In this document: piece after piece, positions 45,334-53,979 of the stretch
How the letters are laid out: each line of letters opens with the position of its first letter
How positions within the stretch are numbered: position 1 is the stretch's first letter
Origin: Streptomyces poriferorum
GTDB taxonomy: Bacteria > Actinomycetota > Actinomycetes > Streptomycetales > Streptomycetaceae
Direction of reading: 5' to 3'
NCBI RefSeq assembly: GCF_019399235.1
Contig: NZ_JAELVH010000001.1
Coordinates: 44,896 to 108,895 of the forward strand
Length of the DNA stretch: 64,000 nt
Translations under genes and position numbers: made by a program
The notes under the pieces: model-generated
Databases searched by the model: none
Told to the model about the DNA's origin: nothing
What the model saw: the letters and a program-made list of their open reading frames with translations, nothing else

Positions 45334-46412
45334 CCACCGGACACAAGACGACAACCGTCTTCCTCACCATACTGTGCGGTCTGGTGCTGACCATTTTCGG
45401 CCTGACGGAACAGTGGCCCACATGGGCTTGGCCGCCCCTTGCGGTGATCCTCGTCGCGGCCCCCGGCGTGGCTTTCAAAATCGCCGGGCATCGCCGCGGC
45501 TCCGTGCCAGTCGCCTTCGAGGAACACCACACGGCGGCTCCCATCGAGCGCACGGAGCACCACGTCAGCCGAGTGGCACTTCCCAGTCAATGGCCCGACT
45601 ACGACTTCTTGATCTCCGCAACTGTTCGCTGGTACGCCCTCGACGCTTCCCGTCCCGGCCGGGTACTGAACCCGGCGGGACTCGCCGTCGAATCCGTACT
45701 GGACCGTGCCCGAGTGGTCACCGAGCAGCGGGAGCCCGGTCGGGTCTCACTCGTCCAGCACGAGCTGAGCGGTGCGCTCAGCTCGCTGCTTCCTGACAGC
45801 ACGGGGCAGCTCCACGCCATGGCGGAGGATGTGCGGCTCACCCTGCACGAGCACGACCAGGAACGCCTGGACAGCCTCGCCGGGGTACGCAAGGACCAGG
45901 CAGTCTGGGAGCACCAGCGGAAATACGAGCAGAGCAAGCGCAAGTACCTGGGCGAAGACGTGCTGAAGGACACCGGCAGCGCCGTGGTCTGGTGGCTCGC
46001 CAAGAACGACGAAAAGGTCGAGAGGACTGTGGAAGACCTCGGCTTGCTCGCCCGGCTTACTTCCGCGGCCAACGACACCGACGTTCCCGAACGGCTACGG
46101 GACCTCATCCCGCAGCCGCGTGAGGGGGAGGACGGCCAGGTGCTTACGGATCGGCAGACAGCCCCCCTCGGCCGGGCACCGACGGCCGCGGACCACCTCG
46201 CGGACGCGCTGACCGCTCTCAACCTCGAGGACGCGGACACCCAAAGGAGGTTACTGGCCAAGCAGTTCGCCGACGCCGTCAGGGACCAGGACCAGCATGA
46301 GACGGCTGACGATCTGGTGCGCCGGTTCGACCCGCCGGCGGCCTTCACCCCGGACGACGGAGAGCAGCCTGAGAGCACCGGCGCCGCAACCCGACCGACA
46401 TCCGGGATCTGA
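45330..46412 (+). CDS. Membrane protein with SPFH-like cytoplasmic region
   Basis: 360 residues from GTG 45330. Two membrane helices (TTTVFLTILCGLVLTIFGL and WPPLAVILVAAPGVAFKI), then a soluble domain starting about 75 with strand-rich sequence (DYDFLISATVRWYALD) and a charged helix (VRKDQAVWEHQRKYEQSKRKYLGEDVL) recalling the end of SPFH/band-7 domains, then an acidic tail. In the operon it could anchor the complex at the membrane or be a pore or sensor. Family assignment is weak. Confidence 0.75.
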   Translation: MTTGHKTTTVFLTILCGLVLTIFGLTEQWPTWAWPPLAVILVAAPGVAFKIAGHRRGSVPVAFEEHHTAAPIERTEHHVSRVALPSQWPDYDFLISATVRWYALDASRPGRVLNPAGLAVESVLDRARVVTEQREPGRVSLVQHELSGALSSLLPDSTGQLHAMAEDVRLTLHEHDQERLDSLAGVRKDQAVWEHQRKYEQSKRKYLGEDVLKDTGSAVVWWLAKNDEKVERTVEDLGLLARLTSAANDTDVPERLRDLIPQPREGEDGQVLTDRQTAPLGRAPTAADHLADALTALNLEDADTQRRLLAKQFADAVRDQDQHETADDLVRRFDPPAAFTPDDGEQPESTGAATRPTSGI

Positions 46413-46429
46413 CCCTAGGAAAGGAACCA

Positions 46430-46867
46430 ATGGAAGCCGAGTTCACCGCTCTCGCCGCCTCGGGAGCGACCACGTTGGTCTCACTCATGGTCACCGATTC
46501 TTGGACGCAGGCGCGTGCACTCGTCGGCCGGCTCTTGTCACGTGCTGATGCAGGCGGCACCACGATCGCCGACCTTGACGCCGCACGGACCAGGCTGCTT
46601 GCTGGCGACGCGGAAGCCACCTTTGAGATCACGGACCGATGGCACACGGACCTGTACAGGCTTCTACAGACGGCCGCTGTCACCAGCGCCGAGCTGCATG
46701 AGGTGCTGACCTCTCTCCGGCAGCTGGTCAACACATCCGTGGCCCGCCCGGTACCCGTACACAACAACGTCAACGGTGGAGTTCAGCACGGCCCGGTGAT
46801 CCAGTCAGGCCGGATCACGGAGCTCACTTTCCATGTTCATGGCACCGGTGCCCCGGTGCAAGACTGA
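46430..46867 (+). CDS. Small protein ending in a RHIM/amyloid-like motif
   Basis: 145 residues from ATG 46430 (AGGAAAGGAA upstream), 17 nt after the membrane-protein gene. Residues 1-105 are mostly helical (GATTLVSLMVTDSWTQARAL). The tail at about 110-132 reads NNVNGGVQHGPVIQSGRI, with the V-x-G and (V/I)QS spacing seen in the TIR tail. Inference: an adaptor or seed that meets the TIR protein through matching motifs. Last gene of the operon. Confidence 0.75.
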   Translation: MEAEFTALAASGATTLVSLMVTDSWTQARALVGRLLSRADAGGTTIADLDAARTRLLAGDAEATFEITDRWHTDLYRLLQTAAVTSAELHEVLTSLRQLVNTSVARPVPVHNNVNGGVQHGPVIQSGRITELTFHVHGTGAPVQD

Positions 46868-47027
46868 GATGCGCATGCGCACGAACCGGTCTCCCTTACG
46901 GGCCATCAGCTCAACTGGTGCATGGCCTACTTTCCAGGCGGGCGTTCGTTGGAGCTACGCCCCCGGTCCGGCGTCCGACGTGGGTGCTCCATACTCTCGC
47001 CGCATGCTGCCGCCTCCGTGTTGATTG

Positions 47028-47235
47028 CCTTACCAGTGGTGCCGCCGGCACCGGTTCGCACGCAGGGCGGAGGGCACCATCGGCGAGGAGACCGTGAAGT
47101 GCTGGCGGCGATCATCTCCGTGGCCACCTCCGGCTGCACCTGAACCAACTGCCACCGGGCTTCGGCCTTCCCGGGGCGACGGCCTCCCGGCGGTTCGCCG
47201 AGTGGGCCGAGGCCAGGCATCCGGGCGGAGCCAGT
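47028..47235 (+). pseudogene. IS5-family transposase remnant
   Basis: The frame reads PPAPVRTQGGG then REVLAAIISVATSGCT, the usual N-terminal block of Streptomyces IS5-type transposases. A lost G turns the expected Trp codon into TGA at 47141; in the next frame the match goes on (NQLPPGFGLPGATASRRFAE). The catalytic part is absent. Its 3' end meets the IS701-like remnant on the opposite strand. Confidence 0.65.
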
Positions 47236-47551
47236 TGGACACGTCCACGACCCGCACGATCCGTCCGCTTGCCGCCCGGGGCACCGGCAGGCGGGTAAGT
47301 GCGCGAGGCAGTCGTGCTGGCTCGGCCCAGCCCCGGTCCAGGGCTGCATACAGAGCACCTTGGCCATGCCGGTGTTCGGCGGCCATCGACAGCTCGACGA
47401 GTATCATGACCGGCCCGTCCGCGCACAGGATCGCGTCCGTCAGCTCGAAGAGCGTGTCCGCACGGGCACACAGAGAATCGTAGAACTCGACCCGAAAGCG
47501 GGACAGCACGCCCAACGCCTCACCTGCGAACACCTGGCCAGGGACACTCAT
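47190..47551 (-). pseudogene. IS701-like (DDE) transposase, N-terminal remnant
   Basis: From ATG 47551 the frame reads RFRVEFYDSLCARADTLFEL, LTDAILCADGPV, LVELSMAAEHRHGQGALYA and IVRVVDVSNWLRPDA, the N-terminal part of a large Streptomyces transposase family. Similarity ends near 47190, where the IS5 remnant begins. Roughly the first 120 of about 400 residues remain. Confidence 0.65.
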
Positions 47552-47771
47552 GGGCAGCAGCCGTTCTTTCGCAATTCGTGACTCGACATCTCGAAGCGTG
47601 GAGAACGGCCGTCTTCGCTGTCCCGGGGAGAACCGCAGATCAGCAGGTCGAGTGACCTGCAAGGTGAAACGCCAAGCTGAGGGCCCGGAGTAGAGGGCGT
47701 GATCGCGAACTAGGCCAATCGGGCGATGCCTTCAGGGGCTTCGGTGGGAGTACAGAGAAGGGGAGGGCAAC

Positions 47772-48125
47772 ATGTCAACAGACAGTGTGTCGTTGGGCAA
47801 GCAGTTGTGGCGCGGACTCGGCCTGGCGGTACGAGACGCGGCCAAGGAAGGCGTGCTGGCGACCTACCGCAACGAGTACGATCTCGGCTTCGACGAGGCG
47901 GCGCAGATCTGCATGGGTGTCCTGTCGGACGCCACGGACGAGCTGCTGGCGAAAATGAAGTCCGGGAACCTGTCCAAGCAGGAACAGGCGCTGTACGCAC
48001 GGTTGACTGAGCTGACGAGCGAGATGGAGGGGCGCCTCCGGAGCGCCTGCGCGGCAGAGCCGACAAGAGCCGCCCTGCCGCCGCCGTCCGGCACCCCTCC
48101 CCGCAAGCCGAATCAGCTGTCCTGA
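47772..48125 (+). CDS. Small hypothetical protein
   Basis: 117 residues from ATG 47772 with GGGGAGGG upstream. Largely helical (LWRGLGLAVRDAAKEGVLAT; SKQEQALYARLTELTSEMEG, a likely coiled coil) with a Pro-rich tail. No signal peptide, membrane helix or known domain that I can see. Strong binding site and good codon use support a real gene in the accessory segment. Confidence 0.7.
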   Translation: MSTDSVSLGKQLWRGLGLAVRDAAKEGVLATYRNEYDLGFDEAAQICMGVLSDATDELLAKMKSGNLSKQEQALYARLTELTSEMEGRLRSACAAEPTRAALPPPSGTPPRKPNQLS

Positions 48126-48252
48126 AGCTCACTTCCGAGGGTCGGCCCCAGACGTCACGGCGTCGGACACGCAGAGGATCATGCCAGTGGCACCGCCAAA
48201 CAAGGACGGAGCGGAGGCGGGGGATCGGTGGCTGACGAACGGTGCGGCGGGG

Positions 48253-48639
48253 TCAGAAAGTGGCAGACGTCGCGGACGCCTCATCCGCCTCCCACGGCAG
48301 GACGACCTGCTGGGGCATCCCAGATAGCGTCTGCACCAGGTCGGAGCGGTGCAAGGAGTGGCCGGACGCCAGAAGCAGCCGGACGTAGGTGTCCAGTACG
48401 CGCAGCAGCTCTTCCGGCACCCCGCGCGACGCGGGAGCCTCCCAGACGTCAGCGAGCGCTCTGTCCGCCTCATCCCCGGCCACCCGGAAGAATGAGTGTC
48501 GGTCCCAAGGGAGCATACGCTGCAGAGCGCCTCGGTCGCTCCGGCCGTTCCGGCTCATCAGGCGATTGCCTGCCAGTTCCAAGGCTCGGACCACCACCAT
48601 CTCAGACACCGCGACCACCGCTGCTGTCGGCTGAGTCAT
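48253..48639 (-). CDS. Small hypothetical protein
   Basis: 128 residues from ATG 48639 (GGGGAGAGGG upstream). Helical sequence (VSEMVVVRALELAGNRLM; VPEELLRVLDTYVRLLLASG) without a domain I recognise. Convergent with the 117-residue gene and divergent from the DUF4209-like gene. Confidence 0.65.
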   Translation of the reverse strand: MTQPTAAVVAVSEMVVVRALELAGNRLMSRNGRSDRGALQRMLPWDRHSFFRVAGDEADRALADVWEAPASRGVPEELLRVLDTYVRLLLASGHSLHRSDLVQTLSGMPQQVVLPWEADEASATSATF

Positions 48640-48908
48640 TCCCTCTCCCCAACTGTGCGGACTTTACGCCCGCCACGGTCTCACGGCCCAGACTGAGCGG
48701 CCCGCTGCAGCGCCCAGTGGATCTCCTCGTAGCAGGACGTATACGCGTATCTCACAGTCTGCCAAATAGCAGGCCACTCAGGAGAATGCGAAGAAGTGCT
48801 GAGATTTCGACCACTACTCTGGGCCCGGCATCAGCTGGACTGACGCGGGCGTCCGCCGCTTCCGTATTGGTCCAGCTGGCGTTCGGGGAACCTCTCGGAG
48901 AAGGATTC

Positions 48909-50613
48909 ATGATCATGATCGATGGTGCCACGTTGGACGCCCTAAACGCGGCGTCCCAGGGTTTCGTTCTCTACTCCGACATCTCCGACCGGCTGGGTAC
49001 CGCGTCAGGGAACCCGGCCGAGAAACTCGACGCGGAGCACGTCGAAACGCTCCGGGCCGGGTTCCTGTTCTACCTGGGCACCGATGGCAGCTTCGTCGGC
49101 ACGTACGTAGGAGCCGGGCGGCAGCCGTGGCCCCGTGATCTGTCCGAGATCAGCGGGCGGACGATGGAAATCTGGGCCGCGTACGCCGCAGAAGCCGACC
49201 ACCCGGGCGTCCGTGGCCGCCTTCGCGACCTTCTGCACGCCGTCAGCGTCGGCCGTCCCAAGATCGAGCACCTTCGGGCGGCAGTGGATTCCTACGTCGA
49301 GTCGGCGGACTGGTTCGAAGCAGCGCCCCAGATGTCGGGCGGCAAGCTGCGCGCGGCAGACTCGCTCGTGCGCGCGTTCAAGCTCGCCCTCTCGGTGAAC
49401 CTGCCCGTCGCCGCGGGCATCGGCGGCTATGGTCGCCCGGGCCGGCGCGGAGATGGACAGGGACGACGAGCGGCCCGGTGTCGTGGGAACCCTACTCAAC
49501 CCGCTCGTGGAGAGGCCCAAGTGGCATGCCCATGCCCTACCTGTCGCGGAGCGCGCGTCCGAGCATTACCGGCGCGACCCACACGTCCGGGTCTCCTTCC
49601 TGCGTGACCTCGCGACGGTCACCAAGGGCGACCCCGGCGGCGTCGAGCGGATCAACCGAGCCATCGCCACCACCTACACCGACGCGGCAGAAGGATTCAC
49701 GGGCGTCGCGAAGCTAATGATGCTCACCGAGGCCGCTGTGCATGCCCGTGACAAGGGCCTCACCGACCTGCACACGGACATCCGCATGAAGCAGCAGACG
49801 CTGACCCGCGAGGACCTGGAACTCCAGAAGGTGCGCTTCGACACCGGTATGCCGGAAGAACTCTTCGACGCCGCCAGTGCCTACATCGGCGAGGCCAAGG
49901 ACCTGGAGGACGCGCTGCAGCGCGTCGCCGACCACCCGGTACCTCCGCAGCCCGAATCGGCGGACGAGGGCGACGAACAGGGGCTGCAGCCCTCGTTCCT
50001 CCGTCTCGACACGAACCGGATCAACGCAGCCGGCCCAGTGCTCGTCCACAGCACGGGACAGCAGCAGGCCCCAGGGCAGGATCAGCGCGTCATCGGTCTC
50101 GAACTGACCGGCGTCTTGATCAGCTACCAGCTTTACGTGCTGTGGGAGCGCTTCGAGCCCAGCGTCCGGCAGATGACAACGGCGCTCACCGGTCCGGTCG
50201 TTCCCGCCGAGCGCGCCAGACTGCTGGCCCGCGCCTTTCAGCTGTACTGGGAGTACGACGAGACCGCCGTATTCGTCGCCGTCCCCCTGGTCGAGGGCAT
50301 CCTCCGCCGCTACCTCCAGCAGCACATTCCCGTGATCCACTTGGCTAAGGGCGAATCCGCGGGAGGTGTAGGCCAGTCAGGGGGGCTCCTGCGCTCCCTG
50401 GCCGATAGTCCGGACCTGGCCGGAAGCACATGGGCCAGCAGCTTTCTGTTACTGCTTGCCGAACCGACTGCGGGGCCGAACCTCCGAAACACCATCGCTC
50501 ACGATCTGTGGGAGTCGATTCCCTCGCGCCACCAGACGGCAATGGTCCTACTGGCCGCGTTGGTTTTTCTCCGCGCGGCATCGGCCGGTTCGACTGGCGA
50601 GGCAGAAGGGTGA
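48909..50613 (+). pseudogene. DUF4209/HEPN-like protein gene with a +1 frameshift
   Basis: ATG 48909 has GGAGAAGG 5 nt upstream. The frame is good to about 49425 (AFKLALSVNLPVAAGIGGY); coding character then passes to the next frame (MVARAGAEMDRDDERPG) and runs to 50613. Together about 566 residues, a single protein by all signs; the internal ATG 49429 has no ribosome-binding site. Near the C terminus LRNTIAHDL has the RN-x3-H pattern of HEPN-fold nucleases and of DUF4209 proteins. One indel between about 49400 and 49435 explains the break: a disabled gene, a sequencing error or, less likely, programmed shifting. Could be a defence gene like its neighbours. Confidence 0.6.
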
Positions 50614-51041
50614 GGCCAATGACGATGCTGATCGTCGGCGGCAGCAGGTCAGCTTGACCTACCAGTGCGTCGAGAACGGAGCAGCCGCCCTTCTGGCGGC
50701 CACCGGGCGGCGCACTGCCACCATCATCGGGGCCGTGAGAATGCAGCCCACCGCAACGCCTGGGCGAGCAGGACCCGGCGAAGCCCAACTCAGCCACCAG
50801 GCCGCGCACCACGTGGGCAGGCCTCGCCGCCTACATGGCCGTGGCAATGAGACAGCGCGCCGATCGCCGCTTGAACGGCCGAGCATTCGACTTTGCCGCC
50901 TCCTCCCTCGACCTGCCCGCTGCCGATTCGGCGAGCAGATCATCGCGGCACAGGACCAACCGCACACCGTGGCCCAAACCTCACGCGCCCTCTCACTTGG
51001 CCCGGCCAGACATCACCCCTGCAGTCGTGACTTCCTCGGAC
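50614..51041. other. Gene-free stretch next to the intact target gene
   Basis: No supportable gene in 428 bases. If the repeats are attachment sites, an integrase gene would be expected near here, but I see no tyrosine or serine recombinase motif on either strand. A plus-strand frame with AAYMAVAMRQRADRRLNGRA may be a remnant of unknown type. Confidence 0.5.
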
Positions 51042-51099
51042 CTACCCGAGGAACGACAGCCGCACCTGACGGTTGGCATTGTCGACGTTCGTGTCGACC
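51042..51099 (+). repeat. att-like repeat D: 3' end of the intact YjbQ-family gene
   Basis: Core at 51062-51085, identical over 24 bp to copies A, B and C. Here it is the native 3' end of the gene (minus strand: VDTNVDNANRQVRLSFLG then TAG). Homology to the other copies fades to the right, where the gene body continues, as expected for a gene-restoring attachment site. Confidence 0.9.
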
Positions 51100-51464
51100 A
51101 GGCACACCGACTGCCAGGTCCCCAGCTCCAGCCGCCCCCCGATCACGGGCAGCGTCGCGTGCGGCGGGACGAAAGCCGGGAGCACGTGGTCGCGGCCGTG
51201 GCCCGGGCTGCCGTGGCGGTGTTGCCAGCGGTCGTCCGCGGGGAGCAGGGCGTGCAGGGCGCTGAGGAGGTCGTCGTCGCTGCCCGCGCCGGTCTCCAGT
51301 ACCGCGATTCCGGCGGTCGCGTGCGGGACGAAGATGTTGAGCAGGCCGTCGCGGCCCGCTGCCGTCCGGGTGAGGAACTGCTCGCAGTCGGACGTCAGAT
51401 CGGTGACGGTCTCCGTGGTGCCCGTGGTGATGTGCAGGACGCTGGTGGTGAACGCAGAGGACAT
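51042..51464 (-). CDS. YjbQ-family (UPF0047) protein
   Basis: 140 residues from ATG 51464. Family signatures: NIFVPHATAGIAVLETGAG (the His-Ala-Thr motif), GSPGHGRDHVLPAF with the paired His, LGTWQSVCLVD, and the C-terminal VDTNVDNANRQVRLSFLG. Usual length for the family. YjbQ proteins have been linked to thiamine phosphate synthase activity, but the true role is unsettled. Its last codons form att-like repeat D, so an element entering here rebuilds the C terminus and leaves the gene whole. Confidence 0.93.
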   Translation of the reverse strand: MSSAFTTSVLHITTGTTETVTDLTSDCEQFLTRTAAGRDGLLNIFVPHATAGIAVLETGAGSDDDLLSALHALLPADDRWQHRHGSPGHGRDHVLPAFVPPHATLPVIGGRLELGTWQSVCLVDTNVDNANRQVRLSFLG

Positions 51465-51597
51465 GGGCACATTGTCCTGCCCGCACCGCGGGATTGCGCG
51501 ATCACCTACCGGGACGGTGCCGGTCGGAGCGGCTGGAGGGGCCATCGGGAAGATCCGCGCAGCCGCTGCGGTTAGTAGAAGCGTGAACGATCTCGGG

Positions 51598-52689
51598 ATG
51601 CGCTCAGTGGATGTCGTGGTCATCGGCGCCGGGCAGGCTGGGCTGTCCAGCGCCTACCACCTGCGTCGCAGCGGCCTGGCACCGGACCGCGACTTCGTGG
51701 TCCTCGACCATGCTCCTCGCGCCGGCGGTGCCTGGCAGTTCCGCTGGCCCTCGTTGACGTACGGCAAGGTGCACGGCATGCACGCCCTGCCCGGCATGGA
51801 GCTGACGGGTGCCGACGACAGCCGGCCCTCGTCCGAGGTGATCGGGGGGTACTTCGACACCTACGAGCACACCTTCGACCTGCGGGTGCACCGGCCCGTC
51901 GAGGTGAGCGCCGTGCGTGAGGGTGTGGGCGGGCGGCTGCTCGTCGAGACGTCCGAGGGGACGTACGCCACGCGCGCCCTGATCAATGCCACCGGGACCT
52001 GGGACCGGCCGTTCTGGCCGCGCTACCCGGGGCAGGAGACCTTCCGTGGGCAGCAGTTGCATACGGCGGACTACCCGGGGCCGGCCGGGTTCGCCGGGCA
52101 GCGCGTGGTGGTCGTGGGCGGTGGGGCCTCCGGGACGCAGCACCTGATGGAGATCGCCGAGGTGGCGGCGGAGACCTACTGGGTGACGCGCCGGCCGCCG
52201 GTGTTCCGGGAGGGTCCGTTCGGTGCCGATCAGGGCCGGGCGGCCGTGGCCATGGTGGAGGAGCGGGTACGGCGCGGGCTGCCGCCGCAGAGTGTCGTGA
52301 GCGTCACCGGGCTGCCGGTCACCGACGCGGTCCGGCGGGCCCGCGAGTCGGGGGTGCTCGACCGGCTGCCCATGTTCGACCGGATCACGCGGGACGGCGT
52401 GGCCTGGGACGACGGCCGCACCGTCGAGGCAGACGTCATCCTCTGGGCGACGGGCTTCCGGGCCGCCGTCGACCACCTCGCCCCGCTGAGGCTCCGTGAG
52501 CCCGGCGGCGGGATCCGGATCGAAGGAACGCGGGCCGCGCGCGACGAGCGCGTCCATCTGGTCGGATACGGGCCGTCCGCCAGCACCATCGGCGCGAACC
52601 GGGCCGGCCGCTCTGCCGTACGCGGGATCGGCCGGCTGCTGGAGCGCGCCGGGTCCGCCGCGGAGGGGGCCTTGCCCGTGTCCGCGTGA
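51598..52689 (+). CDS. FAD-dependent monooxygenase/oxidoreductase
   Basis: 363 residues from ATG 51598 (GTG 51583 also possible; neither has a strong binding site). N-terminal FAD-binding GAGQAGLSSAYHL, a second dinucleotide site VVVVGGGASGTQHLMEIA for NADPH, and an ATGF motif (LWATGFRAAV) as in flavin monooxygenases and YwnB/CzcO-type proteins. Substrate unknown. It converges on the MltG-like gene with only 7 nt between stops. Confidence 0.88.
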   Translation: MRSVDVVVIGAGQAGLSSAYHLRRSGLAPDRDFVVLDHAPRAGGAWQFRWPSLTYGKVHGMHALPGMELTGADDSRPSSEVIGGYFDTYEHTFDLRVHRPVEVSAVREGVGGRLLVETSEGTYATRALINATGTWDRPFWPRYPGQETFRGQQLHTADYPGPAGFAGQRVVVVGGGASGTQHLMEIAEVAAETYWVTRRPPVFREGPFGADQGRAAVAMVEERVRRGLPPQSVVSVTGLPVTDAVRRARESGVLDRLPMFDRITRDGVAWDDGRTVEADVILWATGFRAAVDHLAPLRLREPGGGIRIEGTRAARDERVHLVGYGPSASTIGANRAGRSAVRGIGRLLERAGSAAEGALPVSA

Positions 52690-52696
52690 GCGCTGG

Positions 52697-53548
52697 TCAG
52701 CCGGTTCCCGCGCTGCGGCGGTTGCGGTTGAACTCGGCCACGTTGCGCTGCTGCTCCGCGTAGTCGTCGGTGAAGCGGGTGTCGCCGGGCGCGACCGTGA
52801 CGAAGTACAGCCAGGGGCCGGGGGTGGGGCTGATCGCTGCCACCATCGCCTGCTCACCGGGGTTGCCGATGGGCGTGGGCGGGAGTCCCTTGTGTTCGTA
52901 GCTGTTGTACGGGCTGTCGATCTTCGTGTCGCCCGTGGTGGTGTCCAGAGTGCTGCGGTCCAACGCGTAGTTGAGCGTGGAGTCCATCTGGAGGGGCATG
53001 CCGCGGTCGAGCCGGTTGTGGATGACCCGGGCGACCTTCCCCATGTCGGGCGCGGTGTCCGCCTCGGCCTGGACGACACTGGCGATCGCCACCGTCTGGT
53101 ACACGGTGACGTTGTTGCGCTGCGCTCCGGCCGTGATGTGCTCCGCGCCGAAGCGGCTCCGCGCCGTGTCGACCATGTAGCGCAGCAGGCCCTTCGGGGT
53201 CGTGCCCGAGGTGACGGGGTACGTCGCCGGGAAGAGGTAACCCTCGGGGTTGCCCTTCGCCTCGGCCGGCAGCGGCAGGTCCGCCGTCGCGACGGCCTTC
53301 TCCGTGGTGCCGGCGGGTTCGCCCAGGGCCTTGTCTGCGGCCACGTACACCTGTGAAGCGCGCCAGCCCTCCGGAATCACCAGGGAGCGAGCCTGTTCGG
53401 TGGTCTTCGGTTCCCTGGTCAGCAGCGGTACGAGGACGGCGGCGGCCACCCCGAGTACGAGTACGGCGGCGATGAGCAGCAGCAGACGACCTCGCCGGGT
53501 CGGGCGGATCCTGCGGTGGGGACGGGTGTCCGGGGACTCGTTCACCAT
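52697..53548 (-). CDS. mltG: MltG-like endolytic murein transglycosylase
   Basis: 283 residues from ATG 53548. One N-terminal membrane helix (LLLLIAAVLVLGVAAAVLVPLL), then the MltG/YceG domain: EGYLFPATYPV, IASVVQAEADT with the catalytic Glu, HNRLDRGMPLQMDSTLNYAL, NSYEHKGLPPTPIGNPGEQA. Cuts nascent glycan strands at the membrane. Shorter than typical MltG in its LysM-like part. It is not next to the usual ruvX/aroE neighbours, so it may be a paralogue. Confidence 0.9.
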   Translation of the reverse strand: MVNESPDTRPHRRIRPTRRGRLLLLIAAVLVLGVAAAVLVPLLTREPKTTEQARSLVIPEGWRASQVYVAADKALGEPAGTTEKAVATADLPLPAEAKGNPEGYLFPATYPVTSGTTPKGLLRYMVDTARSRFGAEHITAGAQRNNVTVYQTVAIASVVQAEADTAPDMGKVARVIHNRLDRGMPLQMDSTLNYALDRSTLDTTTGDTKIDSPYNSYEHKGLPPTPIGNPGEQAMVAAISPTPGPWLYFVTVAPGDTRFTDDYAEQQRNVAEFNRNRRSAGTG

Positions 53549-53788
53549 GCGGGCACGCTATCCCGCGCGGATCGTGCCGTCGGTACCTCGTCCTTGACGA
53601 CACGCGGTGCGCACCACGCGACACGAACACACGAACAGGGGATCGGGTGTTCGCTGGAACGCGTGATCGTATGGGCATTCGTTGCTCAACTGACTGACGG
53701 CGGTTGATGATTACAGGGCGCAAGCGACGGGCTGCAGACCGCGACTGTGCTGTCCCAGAGATTCACCATGCACAAGGAGAAACACCCG

Positions 53789-53848
53789 ATGAACCTGATC
53801 ACCAACCTGCTGGCCGGCGTCGTCCACTTCGTGGGTTGGCTCATCTGA
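53789..53848 (+). CDS. 19-residue hydrophobic peptide
   Basis: ATG 53789 to TGA 53848 encodes MNLITNLLAGVVHFVGWLI. AAGGAG lies 9 nt upstream; an in-frame ATG at 53768 is possible but lacks a site. A hairpin resembling a terminator follows 14 nt later, so this looks like a complete tiny transcription unit. The sequence is an amphipathic/membrane helix; function unknown. Confidence 0.6.
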   Translation: MNLITNLLAGVVHFVGWLI

Positions 53849-53862
53849 CCATTGCTCCACCC

Positions 53863-53900
53863 GGCGCCGTCGTTCCCCGTCCCACGGGAGCGGCGGCGCC
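53863..53900. terminator. Imperfect GC-rich hairpin after the 19-residue peptide
   Basis: GGCGCCGTCGTTCCCCGT at 53863-53880 pairs, with a few mismatches, with 53884-53900. It separates the small peptide gene from the convergent ABC exporter. Confidence 0.6.
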
Positions 53901-53979
53901 GTCGCGTGCGGCCGTATGCCCCGGGGAAAGCTCTCACGGCCGGGGATCCATGCCGCATCGCACCCCCGGCCCCGGCCGG

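Noticed and set aside
49429..49431. Separate downstream gene starting at the internal ATG of the DUF4209-like locus
   Set aside because: No binding site before it, and the two halves add up to one protein of usual length; a single indel is simpler.
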